Source: Alviniconcha marisindica (taxonomy: Eukaryota > Mollusca > Gastropoda > Provannidae). Taken from it: a stretch of DNA of 64,000 nt. Below, in pieces: positions 12,001 through 25,300 of the stretch (position 1 is the stretch's first letter; each line of letters opens with the position of its first letter). A program made the translations under genes and the position numbers. Location: contig JABMCL010002049.1 of assembly GCA_018857735.1 (NCBI GenBank), forward strand, positions 320,001-384,000, read 5' to 3'. The notes below the pieces were generated by a model. It saw only the letters and a list, made by a program, of their open reading frames with translations. It was not told the origin of the DNA and made no database searches.

Positions 12001-15000
12001 TAATTATAGGAAGGGAGAGAACCATGTTTGACTGCAAGAAGGGATGTAATAGTCCATGCTGTGCAGCGCTTTGGCTTGTAGATGGAAGGAAGGAATGCAG
12101 ACTGTTTGCCTCTCTTTGGGTTTGGTCAGAACAGCTGAAGTGTGACGGCAGTGTTTAAGTCATGTCAACAGTCCGATATGTAACAGGCCAAACTGCGTGT
12201 TTCTGGTACTGTTCCATGTTATGAATTTTGCACAGAACAGTGCCGAGTTTCACTCCCTTCCTGTGTGTTTGATGATGTACTTGGTCATTGCAGTCTCCCC
12301 CCCCCCCCCACTTGTGTACATGCATGCATGCATTGGTTGTGTGTGTGTGTGTGTTTGTTTGCGTGTGTGTGTATGTGTGTGTTTGTGCATGTGCGCGCGC
12401 TTCTGTAGTTAAGTATGTGTGTGTTTGTGTGTGCGCCCAGGTTCTTTCTTTCATCAGATGTTGTTCTGGTGAATTCATTTTCAATCTGCATTGCATGGAG
12501 CATTTTCCTAATGATTTGTATCCGGACATTAAAATGTCTGATTCTGATTTTTTTTTCTTTTTCTGCAGTGGTGATGACATCATTGGCACAGTGTCCATCA
12601 CGAAGGAGATGATGAACGACCAACGCAACCCCAAAGGTACTTTCGGTCTTGTTTTGACCACAGTAGCTGCTTGCAAGGTAGCTGGGCATAAGTGTTGGAA
12701 TGAGTGGCGTGGGGGCAGCACTTCTGAAGCTGGCATGGATGCTGGGAGTCCGAAACATCCCTGCCCCCCTTTTTGGGTGTGGGAATTACCAGCCCATTAT
12801 AATAGAATTTGGCTGGAAACTGGCCATGCTCCAGTAAAATGAAAATAATTGATTCCACGTAAACAGAATCAAGAAATAAATGCAGTGAAAACTCATCAGC
12901 GAGCACACTGCTGGATGGTCTGCCAGAGCTGTTGTGAGGTTGGTGGATGTGTGTGCGTGCTTGTGGAAGTTTGTTTTGACTGTGTTTTGTTCTTTCCTTT
13001 GTAATGGGCTAGGTGCTCCAGTTTGGAGAAACAGCACATAAAAGAGTTCATTATTATTACTGTGTGGAACTGTTGTGATGTGAGTTGTGACTGGGTGTTG
13101 TGCAGAACTGTCATGAGTTGACAGGATGTGCGTTGTGCAGAAGTGTTGTGACTGGGTGTTGTGCAGAACTGTCATGAGTTGACAGGATGTGCATTGTGCA
13201 GAACTGGTGTGATGTGAGTTGTGACAGTGCATGCTGTGCAGGTCTGGAGAACTGGTTCCCCCTGCAGAAGGCTAACAAGGACCTGGAGATCCAGGGGGAG
13301 ATCCTCCTGGAGTACGGCATCCGCACCTCAGAGGCCACGGGACAGTCCCACCTCTTCGTCACTGTCATGGAGGGCAGGTCAGTCATGGTCTGTCAATCAG
13401 AAAGCACAGGAAACACATCCCAGCCAATCTGGGGCTCTATATGAATGAGGTTAAGTCTTGCCCCCCCCCCCCCCCCCCAATAAAAAATTTAAAAAATTGT
13501 TTCTCTTATTTGTTGGACATGAGGGTCAAGGTTACGGTCAGAGTGGATGGGTCTATTGCTGTTTGGGCCAGAGAGGAGGCATGATAAATGTACTTCAGGT
13601 AAAGGCAAGTTGGGGCCCCTACCAGAGGCTATTGACATAGTCATCATTGGCATCTTATTGTCTCTGGCCAGAATGCTAGCACCAAAGCAAAATGTTTATT
13701 GTGTTAAGAGTTCCGTGTTAGGATTGCTTTTGCTAAGATTCAGGTGTAATTGTCTTCATGGCATGACAAACGTTACTGAAATCCACACAGTCAGAGTGCA
13801 TCTGCCAGAGTGGTGGGCAACGCTGCAACTGTGTTTCGTGTAAGGTGTAGGGAAATGGTTACGCACACTGCCTTCTCAGTAATCTCACCCCACAATGGGT
13901 AGACCTCATGATTATAGCTGAGGAATTGATTGATTGATTGATGATCACTTATATAGCGCTATTCTCCGCTCTCTTGAGCAGACTCACTGCGCTTGCATGT
14001 GGTTCTACATGAGTGACAAGCTTTTTATAGCATGTTTTTTGAATATCCACCGAACTTACAGCGCTGGCATGGCTGGTGCCACATGAAACTGCAGCCATCT
14101 CGGCGCAAGTTCTGTGGACACCATACAACCATGCACCATGTCACTTCATGCAAAGCCACATACGTAAGGTGTATGTGTGTTTAGCTGTAATCTGCCACCT
14201 GCACCTTTGGCAGAATAACCGGGATCTTTTATGTGCTACTGCGGTAACACGGGGGTGGAACAGATACGAAATTAGAGTCAGCACAGAAAGTCGACCCTGG
14301 AGAAGAAAATTCTCCCGCCGCTCCTGCAGGGATTTGAACCCGCGACCTTTCAGTCACGAGTCCGGCGCTCTAACCACTGAGCTATCCCTGAGGAAGGTTA
14401 ACAAACCAACAAGGCAAGTCGATCTCATGCTGATTTTGTTTTGTTTCCCACCAGGGACCTCGCTCCCAAGGACAAGACCGGCTACTCGGACCCTTATGTC
14501 AGTGTCACCTGTTTTGATGAGACCAAAACCACATCGGTATGCGTGCAGCTCAGCTTGTAATTTAGTCTTTGTCGGGCTTTTTTGTTGTTGTTGTCTTCTT
14601 CTCGTTTTGTTGCTGTTGCTCATGCGTTGTTGTTGGCACTGTGGTTGTTTGTTCCTGTTGACAGTTTGAAACTTAAAAGTTAAATGGTAATGTTGAGTGT
14701 GAAAAATATAATCGTGTTGTGATACGGTTCAGATTCTGTGATTGATTTTGTGAAATGCAAAAATACATTGTGTATATCTTTAGTGTTGATCAAAACATTT
14801 TGGGTTAGTGTAGTTTTGATGGTGGTGGGGGAGGATGGGTGGGATGGAGGGGGGTGTTGTTGGGATATAGTTACTGACTTTAAAAGATATGTAACTGGTG
14901 TTCAAAACATTCATGTATTTCATGACCTGTGTGCACAGAATCAGAAGAAGACAAGGTTTCCAGAGTGGCATGAGACCCTGGAGTTCTTGTTGCCATCAGA

Positions 15001-18000
15001 TACGACCTACAACAACCTGTCTGTGATAGTGACAGCCTGGGACAAGGACAGACTGAGCAGTGATGACTTTATGGGACAGGTGAGATGTAAGACAGGTATG
15101 GTACAGGACCAGTGACAGTTTTGGACAGTCAAGATATAGCCTCACAGGAGAGGTGAGAAGCAGGGCAAGTGAGATACAGGACAGGTGAAGCACATGGCCT
15201 GTGAAATATTGGACAATAAGCACAGGTGGAATATGGGACAGGTGAGACAAAGGGCAGATGAGTCAAGGGAGCAGGACCAGAAACATATGGGACAGGTAAG
15301 ACATAGGACAGGTGAGAATCAGGGCCAGAGAGATATGGGACAGGCCAGTCAGTGGTGATGCAGGACTAGTGAAATATGGTACAGGTGAGACAAAAAGAGA
15401 ACTGAGGTAGGGGACACCTGTGGAATGCAGGACAAGTGAGATATAGCACAGGTGAGACATAATTTAGAGGTGAAATACAGGACCACTGAGGTGACCCTGT
15501 GCAACCGAGGGGATGTTAATATCCAAGACCTAACTATACCAATATTTTAAACATGTACAGTTAACATGGATGTTCACAACACAGAATAGTCGACAGCACA
15601 AACAGGTTCGCTGGTCGTGAGGACTTTCTTTCCTTCTTCCTTGTGGATCAACACAGAATGCTGCTAACATAAAAGGAATTTCTGGTCCTTTCAGTTTCAT
15701 GCACAGACAGATCATATGCTTTTGTTGTTGGAGGCATGTACCCTTCCTCCCGCCTCCCAAAAGAGCTGATGTCTGCATTTTGCCTTTCTTGCTTTCAGAT
15801 ACACCTGAGCGCTGACGATGTGACGCATGGCACGGTGAGGAAGTGGCATGCCGTGGCGAGGCGACCTCACTTTGATGCCCTCACCGTTAGGAGGGGAAGG
15901 TGGGTAGGAATATATAGCATCTTTCAGGCCTAGAAGTCCTCGGCTGCTAGTCTGAAACCAGACTTTTTTGGACAGTGCATGATAGCCTGCAAAGTCTTGA
16001 GATTTGGGTGTTCAGGCGTTTCAGACGATCGCATTCTCATGTTGCTTGAGATTTGGGTGTTCAGGCGTTCCAGACGATCGCATTCTCATGTTGCTTGAGA
16101 TTTGGGTGTTCAGGCATTCCAGACGATCGCATTCTCATGTTGCTTGAGATTTGGGTGTTAGGAGGAAGCCATCACTGAAGGAGGAGAAGAAAACCACTTT
16201 TCTGGAACTCTGCTTGTGTCGTGTGGCCAGGGACCACTTCTCTTTTATAGCTTTAAGGCCACTTTCGCTTGATTTTTAGGGTGGTCTTACAAGTGGAGTT
16301 TCGCTGGATGATGAGTAAGGTTTAAAACAAAAACAACCAAAATTCAGGTCTTAAAAGAGGGGTCTCTGAATCTCATGAAGCTCATCTTTGTCTTGATTTC
16401 CACTGTAATGTAATCAGAGCATGTTTAAGACAAATACGTTCTTCTTTTTTATCTTTCTTTTTTAATACCTGTTCTTTTTGCTGTTTGCCTCAGTCGAGTG
16501 GAGAGGGGTAAAATTCGCCTGAAGCTACAGCTGCTGGAGGAGACGGTGCTGCCTTCATCATGCTATGAACCCCTTGAGACACTCTTCCTGGAGGCCCTCA
16601 ATGAGCAGAAGGTAGCAACTGATTATTCTGTGCTGCATCTGGTGAACCCGCCATACTTCACCCAGGTCCCTCAGCACCCGTCTGCCCATGCAAGTATTGA
16701 ATAAATGGCCTCCTTTGCCAGATAGACCCCTGGCTCACCTGTTTCATCCTGGTCCCTCTGCACCAATCTGTCCAGGTACTCTATGATGGCCTCTGGCCAT
16801 GTATACCCCTGGCTCACCTGTTTCATCCAGGTCCCTCTGCACCAGTCTGTCCAGGTACTCTATGCTGGCCTCAGGCCATGTATACCCCTGACTCACCTGT
16901 GTCATCCAAGTCGCTCTGCACCAGTCTGTCCAGGTACTCTATGATGGCCTATTTGGCCATGTAGACACCTGACTCACCTGTTTCATCCATGTCCCTCTGC
17001 ACCAGTCTGTCCAGGTACTCTATGATGGCCTCCTTAATTGTAAACTATCTTTGACAACTTCTTCTTAGACTCATCCCTTGCATATCTCTCTGACCTTCTC
17101 ACTCCTTCCAGACAGTTTTGGTCTTCTGCAGACACACGGGCACTTTGCATCCTACATGTTAAAAATATAACCTTTGGCTTACATTCTTTTCCTTACTGTG
17201 CTCCAAAGCAATGGAAATCTCTCCCTTCTGACATCCATCATATTCAGTCCTCCTGTGCTTTCAAAACTGCATTAAAGACTCACCTCTGCATACAGTACCA
17301 CAGCTAATTTCAGATTCTGTCTTCATCCTTTTGCCAATGGTTTACTGGTCATGTTTTGAGTTTGACAAGGTCTTGAGTTGAATTTGTGTGTGTGTGTGTG
17401 TTTGTGTTTGTGTGTGTGATAAATAGAAATTCTTTGGTGACATTTAGGCCCAGCTTAACCTTACTTCAATTCATCAGATGATGAGGAAATAATAAAAATA
17501 AACTCTAAAAAAAAAAATGAAAAAGGGGGGAAAAAAGGAGAGATTTAAAAAGAGAAGGAAAAAGAAAGAAGGAAAGAAAATCAAACAGAGAGAGGTCCAT
17601 TTGCATCCCTGGTACTCGTTCTAAACAGTGACAGGAAATAAGATGAAGCAGATGGAGAGCAGGGAGAGAGAGTGAAATGAAAGCTGCATGTCTGCAGGCA
17701 CCTGAAGTGGGCAGTCTGGTGTGGGACCTGCTGGAGCAGGAGAGGATCATGGAGCTGAGTCACATGGCTGCCGCCCTCGTCAGGTTCTACCTGGCCAAGG
17801 AGGCCGTCATAGAGTACCTGGACAGACTGGTGCAGAGGGACCTGGACAGAACAGGTGAGTCTGGGGTGGCCAAGGGTGCTGTTATAGAATTCCTTGATAG
17901 ACTGGTGCGGAGGGATCTGGCTAGAACAGGTGAGTCAAAGTTCTAAACGATGAGTCTGTTATAGGGTGCCTGAAGAGACTGGTGCAGAGAGACCTGGATA

Positions 18001-19290
18001 GAACAGGTGAGTCAGGGGTCTACCTGACCAAGGAGCCCTCTATAGAGTACCTGGACAGACTGGTGCTGAGGCACCTGGATGAAACAGGAATCAGGGAGAG
18101 GATCCAGTTATAGAGTACCTGGGCAGGCTGCTGAAGAGAGACCTGGATGACACAGGTGAGTCAGGAGTCTGTCAGGCCATGGAGGCCACCATAGAATACC
18201 TGGACAGGCTGCTGCAGAGAGACCTGGATGACACAGGTGAGTCAGGGATCTACCTGACCAGGGAGCCCATTATAGCGTACCTGGACAAGTTGATGCAAAG
18301 AGACCTGAACAGAACAGGTGAGTCAGGATCCTACCTGGGAAGACTGGTGCAGAGGGACCTCAATGAACACAGGTGAGTCAGGGGTCTACCTGGCCAAGGA
18401 GGCTGTCATATAGAATACCTGCATGGACAGACTAGTGCAGAGGGACCTGGTGAATCAAAGGTCTACCTGGCCAAGAAGGCCGCCATAAAGTTCCAAAACC
18501 ATGTCCATGATGATATAATAATCATTGATGGCAAAGAATTTGTTTGCTCTGTTTTTGTTCAGATGACCCAAACACAGTCTTCAGAGGAAACACACTGGGG
18601 ACCAAATCTGTTGACCAGTACATGAAGGTTGGTGACATGGTCTGTGTGGTGTATTGTGGATATGTGTGTGTGTGTGTTGGGGGTATATGTGTGTGTGTGT
18701 GTGTGTGTTGGGGGTGGGTGTGTGTGTGTGTGGGGATGGGGGTGAGTATAGGTTTAGAACGTGTGTTCCTTTGAGTCAAAGAAGCTGAATATTTGTGTGG
18801 ACAGTTTTATACACACTTTCTAAACCTCACAAATGTCTGACAGCAACTTAAGCTGGTCAGGCACTGTCTCAGTAACTGCTTGAAGTCCAGCCACCCAGGA
18901 AAGCCACCCTGATGCACAGTCACGGCAAGCTATTCCTCACACCAAACTCTGTTCTAAGATTACAAGCTACAAGCTTTCTTTGATAAATTGGAGTGTGATA
19001 TCCGGTACCAGTGCTTCTGTGGTGTGGTCTTCATGTATTATGCCCATGTAATGTCTTAAATTTAAAACGTGCATCTGTTGTGAATCAGCATGTATTTTAT
19101 TTTCCTCCAGATTCTTGGGGTGCCATATCTGCAGGAAACCTTGCAGCCAGCCATTGAGCGAATCTTTAACGAGAAAAAGACAGTGGAGCTTGACCCGAGT
19201 CGTGTCAACAGCGTTCGCAGGTGGGTGAGAGAGTGAAAAGGTGTGAGAGGTTTAAAGCAGGTAGGTGAAAAAAAGTGTTATTGTTATATG

Positions 19291-19336
<46 letters not shown>

Positions 19337-22300
19337 TGTGTGTGAGTGTGTGTGTGTGTGTGTCTGTGTGTGTGTGCGCGTGCAGTTGATGACATCAATA
19401 TTACAACACATTCACAGCCATCATTATACTCACTAACACTTATCATTAGGAGCACATCACCCTCCTCCTCATTGCCATCACTGGTGCAGCTTGCTTATTT
19501 TTATCATCACCATCATCATCCCTCCTGTTCTTCTCTTTGTCATTGTTGAGGTGTATCTGTGTTGTGTTGTTAGGTATCACAACATGTACATGGAGTCGGA
19601 GGAAATGATCATCATCGTCATTGTTATCATCTTGATCATTTGTTGCTGAGGTGTATCTGTGCGGTGTTGCTAGGTGAATCAGCTTGCACCTTGAGTCAGA
19701 GTAGAACTTTGTCATTATCTTCATCCTCTTTGCTGAGCTTTGTTGTGTTGCCAGGCAATACACCTGCTCTTGGAGTCAGAGATCATCGTCATCATCATCA
19801 TCTTTTTCTTCATTACTGCTCAGCTGTATCTGTGTTGCCAGGCAACACAGTCTGCACTGGGAGTCAGAAGCAAACATCATCATCATCATGCTTTGCTGAC
19901 CTGTATCCATGTTGTTGCCAGGCGACACAGCCTGCACCGGGAGTCAGAGGAGAGCTTCATCCACACCAGCCTGGAGGCGGTGGAGGGCTACATGAGTGAG
20001 GTCATTGACAGCATCGTGCACTCCGTGCCTGCCTGCCCCCTGGCTCTGCGCATCGTGCTGCGCAACATCTACCTCAAGGCCCGCCTCAAGTGGCCTCATG
20101 AGTCCCATGAGGTAGGTCAGCTGTTGTTGGTGATGTTGTTGTTGTTGAGCTGGCCCTGCGCATCCTGCTGCGCAACATCTACCTGAAGGCCTGCCTCAAG
20201 TGGCCTCATGAATTTCATGAGGTGGGTCGGCTGTTGTCGGTGATGTTGTTGTTGTTGCTGACCTCTGGCCCAGCACATTGTGCTGTGCAACATCTACCTA
20301 TTATTCTATTTAAAGGGAGCTTCCATTTTTTAGATTTTGTGTTTTCAGCAGAATCAGATTGCCCAGTCTTTTTTGCATCAGAAATTATACTCCGTATGCA
20401 AATTTTGTGTGTGTAAATGTCATTAAAAGGTGTTTTAAGCATGCACCTGCTTGTTGCTAATGACTGTATGATGAAGACTTTGTTTGCCAATTTCTCAGAA
20501 TGAGATGCTGTGGTGGTTGCGACTTCAAATTGTTATAATAACAAGAACAGTGAACCAATTTTCATAATTTTTGCAACATTTTAAAGAGGATTTTGTTCTC
20601 TCTGCTGACTGCTGTGTTATAAGTATCTCAAGAGGACAGAGTATCACTGTGACTCATTTCGGAAGGCAGGGTCACATACGTGCAGGCAGAGACCAAAAGC
20701 AGACAGTAGCAGCTTGCTGTATGTGTGTGTATGTGTGTGTTTCAGGACACCCCCTTCCTGGCTGTGAGTGGCTTCATCTTCCTGCGGTTCTTCGCCCCCG
20801 CCATCCTGTCCCCCAAGCTGTTTGCCCTGTATGACGTGCACCCCAACCGCAAGATCCACCGCACACTCACCATCATGGCCAAGGTGAGGGTGACGGCAGG
20901 GGCTGAGCAGTGGAGGGCATTTGCTGCTGCATCCATGCCACTGCCAGTGTTATTACCAGTGTCATCAACATCATCGTCTTCGCTGCCAGCATAACCATTA
21001 TCATTTACCGCCTCCACTATCACTGTTGTCTGCACCTACTATCAATCTCCCCCCTTCCCATTCACACCCCCCTCCCAGCCCCCCTCACACCCCTCCCCTC
21101 CTCGAAAAAGAGTTGTTGTTTTGGTATTACCACCACCATAATCACTATCATCATCATCAGTGTGTGTTTGTGTGTGTGTTTGTGAGTGTGCATATATGCA
21201 TCCATGTGTGTGTGTGTGTCTGTGAGTGTGCATATATGCATACATGTGTGTGTGTGTGTGTCTGTGTGTCTGTGAGTGTGCATATATGCATACATGTGTG
21301 TGTGTGTGTTGTCTGTGTTTGTATGTCTGTGTATCTGTACGCATTCAGTTCATCCTAAGTTGACCCTCATGTGCTTGACAGGACAATGAAACTAACCAGC
21401 TAACTGTGTGTGCAGGTGACGCAGAGCCTGGGCAACCTGGTGGTGCCACAGGGCTGCAAAGAGTCGTGGATGGAGCCCCTCATCCCCTTCATGGCCAGCA
21501 AGATCTCCAGCATCCGCAACTTCCTTGAGGACCTCATCACCATCAACGTGGAGGATGGTATGCTCTCCACCACTTCTCCTGTGTTGTTTTGTGTGTCTTT
21601 TTGGGGGGGGGGGGGGGGGGGGGGAAAGGTTTGTCTTTAACTTTCAGTCTCTGTTTTTGGGGGGCATTTCCATAAGCTGTGACACCCTGATATAACTGTC
21701 ATGGTTGACAGGGTGTTAAAAATCAGGTACATATCTGTCCCTACGCTGTTGTGTGACAGCAGAGCAGTGGCATGGTCCTTGAGCGGTGTTGTGTGCGCGT
21801 GTCCCTCACTGCTGCCGTCACTGGTGTTTCATTGTCTGTACATTTTTTAGTTTTTCAATTTCAGTCTCATTCTTTCCCTCTCTTTCAGTCGTCCTAAGCT
21901 GTGGTGGGAAACAAAGCAGCGACACAGTCTTGATGCAGCATTGTGTCCTGTGTCTCTCTCGCTACTGCTGTCCGTTGTTTTCAACTCTCCGTACGCTCCG
22001 GTGTGGCAACAGCGATGGGCAGGGTTTTGTCTGTATCTGTGTGACTGCCCAGCGTTGTTTTGCTTCTCAGTCTCTGTACAACCCCTCTTTTGCAGTCTCC
22101 CCTCGCTCCCTGGTGCGACAGCAGAGCAACGACACGGTCCTGATGCAAGGCCGCCTTTACCTCTGTCACTACCACTGTCACCGCCTCTTCCGACCCATCG
22201 TCCTGAAAAAGTGCTACTTCTGCCTGACACGAGCCATGCTCAGCTACAGCAAGTCGCCTGATGACTGCAACGTGAGTGTCTTGTCTTGTGCTAAAGTCTG

Positions 22301-25300
22301 TTAACGAAGTGTTACTTTTTGCCTGTTGCAAGTCATGCTCAGCTACAGCAAGTCGCCTGATGACTGCAACGTGAGTGTCTTGTTTTGTGCTAAAGTCTGT
22401 TAAGAAGTGTTACTTTTTGCCTGTTGCAAGTCATGCTCAGCTACAGCAAGTCGCCTGATGACTGCAACGTGAGTGTCTTGTCTTGTGCTAAAGTCTGTTA
22501 ACGAAGTGTTACTTTTGCCTGTTGCAAGTCATGCTCAGCTACAGCAAGTCGCCTGATGACTGCAACGTGAGTGTCTTGTCTTGTGCTAAAGTCTGTTAAG
22601 AAGTGTTACTTTTGCCTGTTGCAAGTCATGCTCAGCTACAGCAAGTCCCCGATGACTGCAACGTGAGTGTCTTGTCTTGTGCTAAAGTCTGTTAACGAAG
22701 TGTTACTTTTGCCTGTTGCAAGTCATGCTCAGCTACAGCAAGTCACCTGATGACTGCAGTGTAAGTGTCTTGTCTTCTGCTAAAGTCCGTTAACATGGTG
22801 TTACTTCTGCCTGTCGCGAGCCATGCGCAGCTACAGCAAGTTGCCTGATGACTGCAACGTATCTTGTCTTGTGTTAAAGTCTGTTAACAGAGTGTTACTT
22901 TTGCCTGTCGCAAGCCATGCTCTGCTACAGCAAGTCGCCTGATGACTGCAATGTAAGTGTCTTCATCTTGTGCTAAAGTCTGTTAACATGGTGTTACTTC
23001 TGCCTGTTGCAAACTAAGTTCAGCTACAGCAAGTCGTGGAATGACTGCAACGTAAGTATCTTGTATTGTTCTAAAGTCACAGCCACTCCCTGCTCCTTAC
23101 CATGTTGTGCAGTAATAAAAAAATATTTTAAAACAGCTGCTTATCTGTCAATTTGTGTGAGGCTGTGGCATAGCCAGCACTTGCAGAGACATGAGGAAGG
23201 GTAGGTTGGAAGGTTATGTTTGGAGTGTGATTCAGACCTTTGTTTTTTGTGAACTCCTCTCAGTTGCTGTACCAGTCATAGTGCTATACTATTCTTTGTT
23301 TTCTCCCACTGATGGAACATGCAGTGGTGGGCTGGTTGGTTGGCACAGGCTTTAGTGTTTGGGGATTTCCTTGCGCTTGATTAGGGAATGCAGCCTTTCT
23401 GGCGTGTAGCAGGGTTTCCCATGCTATGTTTGTGTTTGGATTGAGCTTATCCATCAGTCTCATGTATCATTTCATACCTAAAAAGAATTTTAAAATGTGT
23501 ATCGTCTTTTGAAAGTGTTTTTGATCATCCTGAGGTGACCCTGTACGGTTGGCATGACATCAAACTCTAGTTGCTTACTTACTGGCTGACTAACTCAGCA
23601 GCTACTCATGGACCCTGATCAGTTCTCCATGTTGTAGAAAAACCAGAGCTTTGGGCCATGCAGATGTTGTGAGCTTCTTCTTCTTTTGGGCCTTCACAGG
23701 TACAGCTACACAGTCAGCTTGATAAATATTGTCCTCTTTTCCAGCTCTTGCCTGAAGCCAAAGAACATGGTCATTATTGGAGTAACAGTTAGCTACACGT
23801 GATAATAATAATGAAAATGTGTAAATCACCAACCCACGGCTCAAAGCACTGAACAAACTTAACACACATAATGTACATCAAGATGGAGAGTGTTACCCAC
23901 AATTTGGCAAAAGCTAACGCATAATGTACACATCAACATGTCCTACTGCATGCAGGAGGGGGCAAGCACTGTTGGAAGTGTTCCACTGTCTGGTCTTGGC
24001 CAGTGGAGCAGGCTGGTGCCGCTGCCGCTGCCAGCTTGAACGTTTGGCTCATAGGGGCGTTCAGTCTGGTGTGACCGGTGCAGGGCCTCACCCGGAACAA
24101 CTTGCTGCTCTATAGACAGGAAGTGACAATCACCCGGCCCCTGTTTCGGACTGCAGTGTACTTTATCGGCATGAGTGTCCTTCGGTAGTTTGTAGCTTGT
24201 GAGAGCTTGCATGTATGCACTGTGTGTCTGGTGTTGTGAATGCGCATGGTTTTGTGTGGAAGTTTTTTTATGCGCTGTATTAAATTTTCATTCATTCATG
24301 TTGTGATGATTATGATGGAAGTCCATGTGAAAGCTTGAGCACAGTGCTTTGACTGGTCCAGGAGCAGACGATGGTGATGGTGGAGAACATCTGTGCGGTG
24401 GAACCCCTGGACTATGGGGCGCTCGGCAAGTCCAACATGGCCCAGATTATCCACAAGACTCCAGACGATGGCACTGGTATCATCTACTTTCAGGCAAAGG
24501 TAGGAATGTTACACTGCACTGCAAAGCAGTACGCTACATTATGCTGTGCTACACTGCGCTACACTGTGTTACTAGACTACACTATGCTGCATTTCACTAT
24601 TAAGCACTGTGTTACATAGCACCACACTGCGTGGCACTGCACTACATCACATCACATTACACTGCAATCTGCACTATTATTTGCACTAGTCTGCAAATGC
24701 AGTGTCAAGTAGTACACTGCATTGCATTACTCTACACAACACTGTGCTATACTACCACACCGCACTGCACTGCACTATGCTGCACTGCACAACATGACAC
24801 TGCACTGCTCTACAATAATAAGAGGTGGGGTCCATGGTTAGGGGTTCATTTACATTGCAGTATGAAGGGAGAAATATCAGAAAAATGATTTGAAAGTGGG
24901 GTGGTCTCTCCTCATGGCCATTTCTCCTCATGGTGGTCTCTCATGGCCATTTCTCCTTGGGGTGGTCAACCCCTCATGGCAGTTTCTCCTCCGGGTGGTC
25001 TCTCATCATGGCCGTTTTTTCCCTTCTTCTCAGGGTGGTCTCTCCTCATGGCCATTTCTCCTCAGCGTGGTTCTCCTCGTGGAAGTTTCTCTTCAGGTGG
25101 TCTCATCAGTTTCTCATCAGGGTGGTCTCTCTTCCTGAAAGTTTTTTCTCAGGGTGGTCTCATCAGTTTCTCTTCAGGGTGGTCTCTCCTCATGGAGTCT
25201 CTTCTCAGGGTGGTCTCTCCTCATGGAGTCTCTTCTCAGGGTGGTCTCTCCTCATGGAGTCTCTTCTCAGGGTGGTCTCATCGTCATGTTGGTTTCTCAT

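Larger units (their letters stand above)
1795..12568 (+). other. RasGAP intron (10.8 kb) filled with repeats
   Basis: Lies between two consecutive C2A exons (phase 2 donor, phase 2 acceptor). No coding sequence was recognised on either strand. It holds a foldback element (2.9 kb), (CA)n blocks, a degenerate 70-80 bp repeat (5.7-6.9 kb), a 30-bp minisatellite (8.9 kb) and a TTAA-flanked MITE (9.7 kb). Stretches 3.2-4.8, 7.1-8.0 and 10.2-12.2 kb show nothing beyond low-complexity T-rich or TG-rich DNA. Confidence 0.75.

Noticed and set aside
14330..14396. Functional tRNA gene on the - strand
   Set aside because: A and B boxes are present but the arms do not pair well and a SINE body and tail follow; it is a tRNA-derived SINE.
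16498..16704. 68-residue protein starting at 16498
   Set aside because: This is RasGAP exon g read through its donor; the part after 16611 is intron.
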